Below, in pieces: positions 12,990-13,769 of a stretch of DNA of 13,769 nucleotides (positions within the stretch are counted from its first letter, which is position 1; the number at the start of each line of letters is the position of its first letter). The notes beneath the pieces are model-generated. The model saw nothing but the letters and a program-made list of their open reading frames with translations, ran no database searches and was not told the origin of the DNA. Location of the stretch: assembly GCA_031255375.1 (NCBI GenBank), contig JAIRSP010000010.1, forward strand, positions 1-13,769, given 5' to 3'. The translations under genes were made by a program, and so were the position numbers. This DNA comes from Endomicrobium sp. Its GTDB lineage: Bacteria; Elusimicrobiota; Endomicrobiia; Endomicrobiales; Endomicrobiaceae.

Positions 12990-13769
12990 TCATTTTTGCA
13001 TATCAATAAATGATTTTATCACAAAAACAATCGCAATAACAAAAAATACAAAAGAAATAATATTACTACTAAATAAACAATTTTTTGCTGAATTGAATGA
13101 CATCGCAAGCTCTAAGGCAAGCAATCCAAATAGTGTTGTAAATTTAATTATTGGATTCATTGAAACAGAAGAAGTATCTTTAAATGGATCTCCAACGGTG
13201 TCACCAATGATAACCGACTTATGAAGTTCGGTACCATTTTCATTTAAATCAACTTCAACATATTTTTTTGCATTATCCCAAGTGCCACCTGAATTCGCCA
13301 TAAAAATTGCTTGAAAAAGACCGAACAATGCTATAGAAGTAAGGTATCCAACAAAAAAGTATGGTTCTAAAAATGCAAAAGAAAGTGTTGTAAAAAAAAT
13401 AACTAAAAACAAGTTTATCATACCCTTTTGAGCATATTTTATACATATTTCAACAACTGTTTTAGAATCTTTTATTGAGGCCTTCTCAGAATTGCTATCG
13501 TTTATTTTTATATTATTTTTAATAAATCCAACAGCATTATATGCTCCACTTGTAACAGCATGAATAGAAGCTCCAGTAAACCAATAAATAATTGCACCAC
13601 CGAGGATCAATCCTAACAAAAACGGAGCATGCAATAACGAGAGATTTTCAAGTCCAAACTTGAGTCCTCCTGTCAACATAACTACTGTTGAAAATATCAT
13701 AGTTGTTGCTCCAACAACAGCAGTTCCTATAAGAACAGGTTTTGAAGTAGCTTTGAATGTATTCCCTGC
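12990..13769 (-). CDS. hppA: Membrane-bound proton (or sodium) pyrophosphatase, C-terminal part
   Basis: The reverse strand is open from the window edge to TGA at 12990, giving the last 259 residues of an enzyme usually near 700 long. The N-terminus lies outside. Membrane pyrophosphatases hydrolyse PPi and pump H+ and/or Na+. The first visible residues, AGNTFKATSKPVLIGTAVVG, match the family's GNTT-K/A segment near the ion gate. Later blocks are NSGGTWDNAKKYVE (a PPi-site motif, with Asp and Lys) and IGDTVGDPFKDTSSVSMNPIIKF. A basic residue in GNT-F-K and Ser three positions later resemble K+-independent H+-PPases, which carry Lys and Thr there; K+-dependent ones have Ala. The usual TSGPS reads TSSVS. 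Several hydrophobic helices span the remainder. The first in-frame ATG (13700) is internal and not the start. Confidence 0.93.
   Translation of the reverse strand, partial: AGNTFKATSKPVLIGTAVVGATTMIFSTVVMLTGGLKFGLENLSLLHAPFLLGLILGGAIIYWFTGASIHAVTSGAYNAVGFIKNNIKINDSNSEKASIKDSKTVVEICIKYAQKGMINLFLVIFFTTLSFAFLEPYFFVGYLTSIALFGLFQAIFMANSGGTWDNAKKYVEVDLNENGTELHKSVIIGDTVGDPFKDTSSVSMNPIIKFTTLFGLLALELAMSFNSAKNCLFSSNIISFVFFVIAIVFVIKSFIDMQK

Noticed and set aside
1..13769. CRISPR array, tRNA, rRNA or insertion sequence
   Set aside because: I found no regularly spaced repeats, cloverleaf-like gene, rRNA segment or transposase; the intergenic gaps are short and A/T-rich.

Overview
The window is a very A+T-rich stretch of bacterial chromosome (strongly under 35% G+C by eye, with many poly-A and poly-T runs). 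It carries housekeeping and metabolic genes, not an obvious mobile or defence island. All genes read with the standard bacterial code (TAA, TAG and TGA all act as stops). Several start at GTG or TTG, and Shine-Dalgarno signals range from good to absent. I saw no rRNA, tRNA, CRISPR array, insertion sequence or transposase. The base composition and gene mix (membrane pyrophosphatase, DGK1-type lipid kinase, MEP isoprenoid genes, single-domain pyruvate kinase) suggest a fermentative, possibly host-associated anaerobe. Elusimicrobiota/Endomicrobia is my best guess, but it is a guess from gene style and not shown by the sequence.

Layout. (1) Positions 1-550, minus strand: rplM followed by the start of rpsI, the usual L13-S9 operon. 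(2) 744-5235, minus strand: a run aroE > ispD > ispF > cysS > rlmB. aroE/ispD overlap by four bases and ispF/cysS are four bases apart. These genes cover shikimate synthesis, two MEP-pathway steps, Cys-tRNA synthesis and 23S rRNA methylation. (3) 5206-5523: a divergent intergenic region with a 10-bp inverted repeat. (4) 5524-6969, plus strand: a cardiolipin-synthase-type phospholipase D. (5) 7099-9990, plus strand: three nucleic-acid enzymes in a row, namely a stand-alone RecB/Cas4-like PD-(D/E)XK nuclease with a four-cysteine Fe-S signature, RmuC, and an RNase H with an unrecognised N-terminal domain. The last two overlap by ATGA. (6) 9991-10297: a gene-free leader with a strong promoter and a terminator-like hairpin. 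(7) 10298-11332: a short pyruvate kinase without the C-terminal domain. (8) 11453-12166: a ZIP metal transporter. (9) Minus strand, convergent with ZIP: a DGK1/SEC59-type CTP-dependent lipid kinase (12298-12885) and, at the right edge, the C-terminal third of a membrane H+/Na+ pyrophosphatase (12990 to the end).

How the genes fit together. Minus-strand genes make precursors (isoprenoids, aromatics) and translation machinery. Cardiolipin synthase and the lipid kinase act on membrane lipid. The pyrophosphatase and pyruvate kinase belong to PPi/PEP energy metabolism, and both carry residues linked in their families to K+ independence. The least explained part is the nuclease-RmuC-RNase H stretch, the best candidate here for an uncharacterised DNA-processing module, although each member belongs to a known family.
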